DNA from: an uncultured Oscillospiraceae bacterium
GTDB taxonomy: Bacteria > Bacillota > Clostridia > Oscillospirales > Acutalibacteraceae
NCBI GenBank assembly: GCA_902492045.1
Contig: CABUKB010000001.1
Coordinates: 124,001 to 188,000 of the forward strand
Length of the DNA stretch: 64,000 bases
Direction: 5' to 3'
In this document: in pieces, positions 60,408 through 64,000 of the stretch
Numbering within the stretch: position 1 is the stretch's first letter
Layout of the letters: every line of letters begins with the position of its first letter
Notes under the pieces: generated by a model
Seen by the model: the letters and a program-made list of their open reading frames with translations, nothing else
Databases searched by the model: none
What the model was told of the DNA's origin: nothing
Position numbers and translations under genes: made by a program

Positions 60408-61766
60408 TTACAAATTGGCGTAGTCCAGCGTTATCGTACCGTCTTCATGATAGAGGACCGCCTCTTTATTCAGGAACATCCGGTCCACCGCCTCAAAATA
60501 CGCTTCTTTTGAGGTAAAGAACGGCTTGGCATTCGCGATAACGCGCTTGGCCTCTTCCCCTTGGCCCGCCAGCAGATGGCAACTGAGCAGCGTCATAGCT
60601 TTAGCGGCATTCACACAGGCGGCCTCTGGATCCGAGATGTAGAAATTGTTGCCGTGGCCTATGCCGCTGGCGCCACTGGCCATCACCTGGATTACCGGCA
60701 TCACCGTCGAGAGATCGCCCATATCGGTGCTGCCCATAGTCCAATCGTCCAGCACCATCACCCCTTCTTGCCCCACGATCTGCTCAAACAGCGCGGCGGC
60801 CACCGCATTCAAATTCGGGTCGTTGTGCAGGGGCATATAGCCCGGATAGTCCGACAGATGCACTTTGGCCCCTATCGCCGCCGCACCGGCCGCCAGGGCG
60901 CGGTTGATTTGGCGGTTGACCGCCATGATAGCGTCAACCGATGCGCCTCGCACATAGCTTTCGATATTGACATTGTCTGGAATGGTGTTGACCGCATCGC
61001 CCCCTTTTGTGATAATAGAATGAAAGCGTATGTAGTCCTTCTCCTGAAAAGTCTCGCGCAGATTGTTGGCCGCCTGCAACCCCAATGTGGCGGCATACAG
61101 GGCATTGACGCCGTCTTGCGGAGAGGCCGCGTGGCTGGCCCGGCCTACATAGCGGATATTCTTCACCATACAGCCGTTATTTCCCCGATACAGAATCAGG
61201 CTCTTTTCCGCGAGGGCCGAACTGTGCACCATCATGGCCATGTCCACCCCGTCCAGATACCCTCGGAATAGGAATTCGATCTTGCCGCCGAAATAATGGA
61301 GAATCCCCTGTTGCCGAAGTGTTTCGCGGTAGTCGATCTCAATGAGTTCTTCGGCGGGGACGGCGATGAGCCGAATCCTGCCGCAGATGCCATCCAGCGC
61401 CCCCGCCTCTTTCAGAGCCGCGGCCACGCCCAGCAGGGTGGCGCACTGCGCATGGTGGCCGTAGGCGTGCACCGCACCGGTCCGGGGATCTGCCTCGGGA
61501 TGATCGGCGCAGATCAGGGCATCCATCTCGCCCAACACAGCGATGGTGGGTCCGGGACGGCCTGTATCCGCCTCGGCATAAAACCCAGGAATATTGCCCG
61601 CCCTCGTCAGGGTATACCCAAGTTTTTCAAAAGCCTCCTCCAGATAGGCGCTGGTTTTCCACTCTTTAAAGCCGGTTTCCGGATGCTTCCAGATATACCG
61701 CTCCGTGTCCAAGATCAACCGGCGGTTTTTTTCGACCGCCAGTAACAGGGAATCATAGGTTTTCAT
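60408..61766 (-). CDS. M20 family amidohydrolase (AbgB-like)
   Basis: A 452-aa zinc peptidase/amidohydrolase. The motifs are VLGEMDALICADHPEADPRTGAVHAYGHHAQCATLLG (about 73-110, metal region), VPAEELIEIDYRE (about 133, catalytic Glu pair), the dimerisation domain with GRASHAASPQDGVNALYA (about 205-222) and TMGSTDMGDLSTVMP (about 355). Length and pattern fit AbgB-like p-aminobenzoyl-glutamate hydrolases and related peptide deacylases. The start ATG 61766 has GGAGG 7 nt upstream; the frame extends to 61877 without support. Promoter at 61810-61838. Confidence 0.9.
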   Translation of the reverse strand: MKTYDSLLLAVEKNRRLILDTERYIWKHPETGFKEWKTSAYLEEAFEKLGYTLTRAGNIPGFYAEADTGRPGPTIAVLGEMDALICADHPEADPRTGAVHAYGHHAQCATLLGVAAALKEAGALDGICGRIRLIAVPAEELIEIDYRETLRQQGILHYFGGKIEFLFRGYLDGVDMAMMVHSSALAEKSLILYRGNNGCMVKNIRYVGRASHAASPQDGVNALYAATLGLQAANNLRETFQEKDYIRFHSIITKGGDAVNTIPDNVNIESYVRGASVDAIMAVNRQINRALAAGAAAIGAKVHLSDYPGYMPLHNDPNLNAVAAALFEQIVGQEGVMVLDDWTMGSTDMGDLSTVMPVIQVMASGASGIGHGNNFYISDPEAACVNAAKAMTLLSCHLLAGQGEEAKRVIANAKPFFTSKEAYFEAVDRMFLNKEAVLYHEDGTITLDYANL

Positions 61767-61809
61767 CTTTGTTCCTCCATATCTGCCGTCAGGCGGATCC
61801 CTTGCTTGT

Positions 61810-61838
61810 ATGATAGCAAAGGAAGGTTGCAAAAGCAA
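61810..61838 (-). promoter_or_regulatory. Promoter of the M20 amidohydrolase gene
   Basis: On the minus strand: TTGCTT (61838-61833), a 17-nt spacer, TATCAT (61815-61810), 44 nt before the ATG. Confidence 0.7.
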
Positions 61839-61911
61839 TCTTTTCCCGGCCTCACTTGGCGGAACACCCCTGCGCATTTTTGGCGGCTATACAGCACATG
61901 AGAATGGAAAA

Positions 61912-61946
61912 CAAGGCCCCTCGCCAGTGGCGGGGGGCCTTGCGCT
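61912..61946 (-). terminator. Terminator of the C39-like lipoprotein gene
   Basis: A 14-bp stem with one G-T pair (61912-61925 / 61929-61942). Read on the minus strand, it is followed by TTTTCCATT. Confidence 0.8.
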
Positions 61947-62035
61947 TGTCCTGTTTCCATTGCGATTGTGTTGTTTTCTCGAAAAGCCGCCGCTTCCCGT
62001 GCTGCACACACGGCGGTGCCAATGACGCCTGCCGT

Positions 62036-63004
62036 TTATGATATCCAGGATGCCGCCAAATTTTCGGGCACGGTCCAATCTGTGGGCAGGATCACCACCG
62101 CCTGCCGGCCAAGGGTTTCATAGCGTTTTTCCACAGTGGATTTGCTGTAACTGACCAGACCGTTTGAATTGTACGGATCGTTGAAATAATACCGGCTTGC
62201 GTCATATCCCACCAACACCAGGCAATGCTCCCCGGACGGATAGCGGTACTTCCCGCCATCGTCGGGAGACGTCCATTCATAGTAGAACGGAACCTCTTTC
62301 ATCCCAATTGTGGCCCATACGGCTGCCGGGATGCCGCAGTCGATATACCCTTTCAGGTTTTCCAGAGGAATGCCGCTGAGATCCACCGCTTCATACTCCC
62401 CTGGCGCATAGTCCTGAAGCGCCCGGTTCAGAGACTTAACAATCACGGGTGAAAAACAGCCGTAGCCGCCGGTCGGGGTGGTGGGATCCCCCGCGTAATA
62501 TTCCGACGGGTCCGGGGCGTAGCGGACATTGCCCTCTCTCCAAGCCGGTTTGCAGTCGAGATAGCGGTCCACAAAATCAAGCGGCGGAATCGTATCTCCC
62601 ACATGATGCAGCAGCATCGTCGCGCTGACCGCTTCGCATCCGTTGGGCAAAATATCCTTTTGACTTAAATAGGGGACCTCCAAAAGGACTGAGGTGATTG
62701 CCGTGTTCGGATCCTCCAAGTTTAAATCCAACGGTTGGGTTGTCGAGGATCCGGTGAACGCGGAGGACGGGACCGAAGACGTTTCAGATGAGCTGGGGGT
62801 CGTTTTATCTGAAAGAAATGTGGGACTGGTTTGTCCGGTTCCTTCCGGCTGCGGTTCGGTCTCGGCCGCTTTCAATCCGGCGGAACCGTCCGACGCCTCT
62901 TTTGTGTTTACTACAGGGGCTTCCGGCGCGCAGGAGCAGACCGTCATCGTGATAAGCCCGGCAACAATTCCGGCGGCCAAAGCCTGTACCATGTGTCTTT
63001 TCAT
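62036..63004 (-). CDS. C39-like peptidase lipoprotein
   Basis: A 322-aa secreted protein. The signal peptide ends near VCSC with Cys25 as probable lipidation site; a Ser/Thr/Pro/Glu linker (about 27-100) links to a C39-like papain-fold domain. The catalytic Cys123 is in LPNGCEAVSATMLL, the His in GEHCLVLVGYD (about 262), and the Asn/Asp in YYFNDPYN (about 275). Such YvpB-type proteins are thought to be cell-surface peptidases. Start ATG 63004 with GGAGG about 10 nt upstream. The next gene upstream on the same strand is the truncated PrcB-like one. Confidence 0.83.
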   Translation of the reverse strand: MKRHMVQALAAGIVAGLITMTVCSCAPEAPVVNTKEASDGSAGLKAAETEPQPEGTGQTSPTFLSDKTTPSSSETSSVPSSAFTGSSTTQPLDLNLEDPNTAITSVLLEVPYLSQKDILPNGCEAVSATMLLHHVGDTIPPLDFVDRYLDCKPAWREGNVRYAPDPSEYYAGDPTTPTGGYGCFSPVIVKSLNRALQDYAPGEYEAVDLSGIPLENLKGYIDCGIPAAVWATIGMKEVPFYYEWTSPDDGGKYRYPSGEHCLVLVGYDASRYYFNDPYNSNGLVSYSKSTVEKRYETLGRQAVVILPTDWTVPENLAASWIS

Positions 63005-63118
63005 ATACAACATCCCTCCATCCTATTGCCATACTATGCGGCAAAGCAAGTATTGACTGGATGGAGACAACATTTTCAAAGAAATGCTGTCTGTCCTATC
63101 CGAAAAGCCAACCGGCGT

Positions 63119-64000
63119 TTAGCGGCCCGCGATCTCTGAAGGGGCGGTGGTAAACCAACCCACAGCCTCTTCGGAAGTCAGCATGTTTTCGGACAGAAGC
63201 AGCCATCCACTTTTCTCTTTCCGGAATACCAGGGTTTTTGTCCCTTCCGGCAGCGTCCAGTCGAGCGAAACCGACAGATCTTTCACGCCGTCTCCATCCG
63301 CATCGAAGAGCCGCGCGGAAATGCGTCCGTAAACCATCGGGGCTACCGATAGGTCGTATACATCCATTCCGTCAATCCGCAGGCCGCTCGTATAAACCCC
63401 TTGAACCAATTCCACAACCGTCATGTCATCCTCGCCCGTGTCCATCAGAACGGTCACATTTCCTTGAAACGCATTGTACAGATAGAGAATCGTGTCGGCA
63501 GACACCATGCCTTTCGGCAATTCCAAACAGTAGAGGATCCGTTCCTTTGTTCCGTCAGTGTTCGCGGGCTGTGTCAACACGATATCCAGACCATTTTCTG
63601 CACCTCCGTGCTTGGTCACGCCGACGATATCCTGTACGCCGCTCATATCCGAATGCTGCAAATACAGGGTAACCAGATCATGATCCTCGAAGTAGGCGGC
63701 GTCATATTGGTTAAGCACTCTTTGCGCCGCATCGTCGAAAAGGCGACCTTGCAGGTCGGCAACATCCTGCACACCGGTCAGAATCCGGTTGGCTGCCGCG
63801 CTATCGGCATCAACCACAGCCCCTTGTATCTGATAACGCGCGGTTTCCAACGTCTTGGCCTCTTGTTGATTCGAGGCCTGGACTTCAAATACAAACCGAT
63901 TGCAATCCTCGACATCCGCTTTATTCACTTCCACAAACAGGGCCTGACGGAGCCCTATATAGGTGTCCTCTCCCGGAACGCTCGATGAAAGGGTCACCGT
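63119..64000 (-). CDS. Secreted PrcB-like hypothetical protein, truncated by window edge
   Basis: The frame is open to the last base of the window, so the N terminus lies outside; the visible part has about 293 residues. The segment NQYDAAYFEDHDLVTLYLQHSDMSGVQDIVGVTK resembles PrcB_C-type domains of secreted protease-complex proteins in Firmicutes. The segment near the end, DADGDGVKDLSVSL, looks like an EF-hand-type calcium loop. No catalytic motif was seen. It precedes the C39-like lipoprotein gene by about 115 bp on the same strand. The assignment is tentative. Confidence 0.55.
   Translation of the reverse strand, partial: TVTLSSSVPGEDTYIGLRQALFVEVNKADVEDCNRFVFEVQASNQQEAKTLETARYQIQGAVVDADSAAANRILTGVQDVADLQGRLFDDAAQRVLNQYDAAYFEDHDLVTLYLQHSDMSGVQDIVGVTKHGGAENGLDIVLTQPANTDGTKERILYCLELPKGMVSADTILYLYNAFQGNVTVLMDTGEDDMTVVELVQGVYTSGLRIDGMDVYDLSVAPMVYGRISARLFDADGDGVKDLSVSLDWTLPEGTKTLVFRKEKSGWLLLSENMLTSEEAVGWFTTAPSEIAGR

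Overview
The window looks like chromosomal DNA from a GC-rich, endospore-forming member of the Clostridia (Oscillospiraceae/Ruminococcaceae-like). Evidence for this: spoIIP and gpr (sporulation and germination), an ECF vitamin-transporter module next to truA, DegV, DUF378 and DUF5711 proteins, a zinc-finger ClpC-like ATPase, Gram-positive style Shine-Dalgarno sequences, and sigma-A type promoters (TTGACA-17-TATAAT). Nearly all genes are ordinary core genes. Both window edges cut genes (comEC at the left, a PrcB-like secreted protein at the right).

Layout. 1-7.4 kb (+): comEC, holA, an RNase M5-like Toprim protein, tRNA-Leu(GAG), and a two-gene heterodimeric ABC exporter. 7.4-12 kb: a GNAT acetyltransferase, a LysM-G5-M23 cell-wall hydrolase with a WalR-like box, and two small membrane proteins. 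12-21 kb: a SWIM-SNF2 helicase, DegV, an O-antigen-ligase-like membrane protein, an ApbE lipoprotein and a Gfo/Idh/MocA oxidoreductase. 20.7-25.4 kb (-): a small RHH-like protein, a Tic20/DUF4870-like membrane protein, polA and a tocopherol-cyclase-like protein. 25.5-39 kb is a long minus-strand block: ruvC-ruvA-ruvB, a GlmM homologue, a methyltransferase, ecfA1-ecfA2-ecfT, truA, a DUF5711 protein, cvpA, pgsA and the Clp ATPase. The distal part (cvpA-pgsA-clp) has its own promoter.

39.4-42.1 kb is the one accessory patch. tRNA-Gly(CCC) has a 13-bp duplication of its 3' end, two 101-bp near-identical direct repeats lie 1.8 kb apart, and between them are AT-rich genes (DUF402 and GNAT) separated by related hairpins. 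A further GNAT follows. 42-45.3 kb is a redox/sulfur module: thioredoxin, a Crp/Fnr regulator, a CoA-disulfide-reductase-rhodanese fusion and a NifX-like protein. 45.5-49.1 kb holds a DUF1015 protein and an ABC exporter pair. 49.4-53.9 kb holds an NlpC/P60-like lipoprotein, spoIIP, gpr, rpsT and a pentapeptide-repeat protein. 54-57.6 kb is prs-nadB-nadC. 58-64 kb carries hflX, ppk2, an M20 amidohydrolase, a C39-like lipoprotein and the truncated gene.

The most unusual signal is a set of proteins that keep their fold but have lost catalytic residues. The GlmM homologue lacks the phosphoserine, the third metal Asp and the phosphate-loop Gly-Thr. The NlpC/P60 lipoprotein lacks Cys and His. The beta-lactamase-like domain of ComEC lacks its metal motif. 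The other leads are the ClpC core fused to an McsA-like zinc finger and the repeat-bounded island beside tRNA-Gly. No CRISPR array, prophage, transposase or biosynthetic gene cluster was seen.
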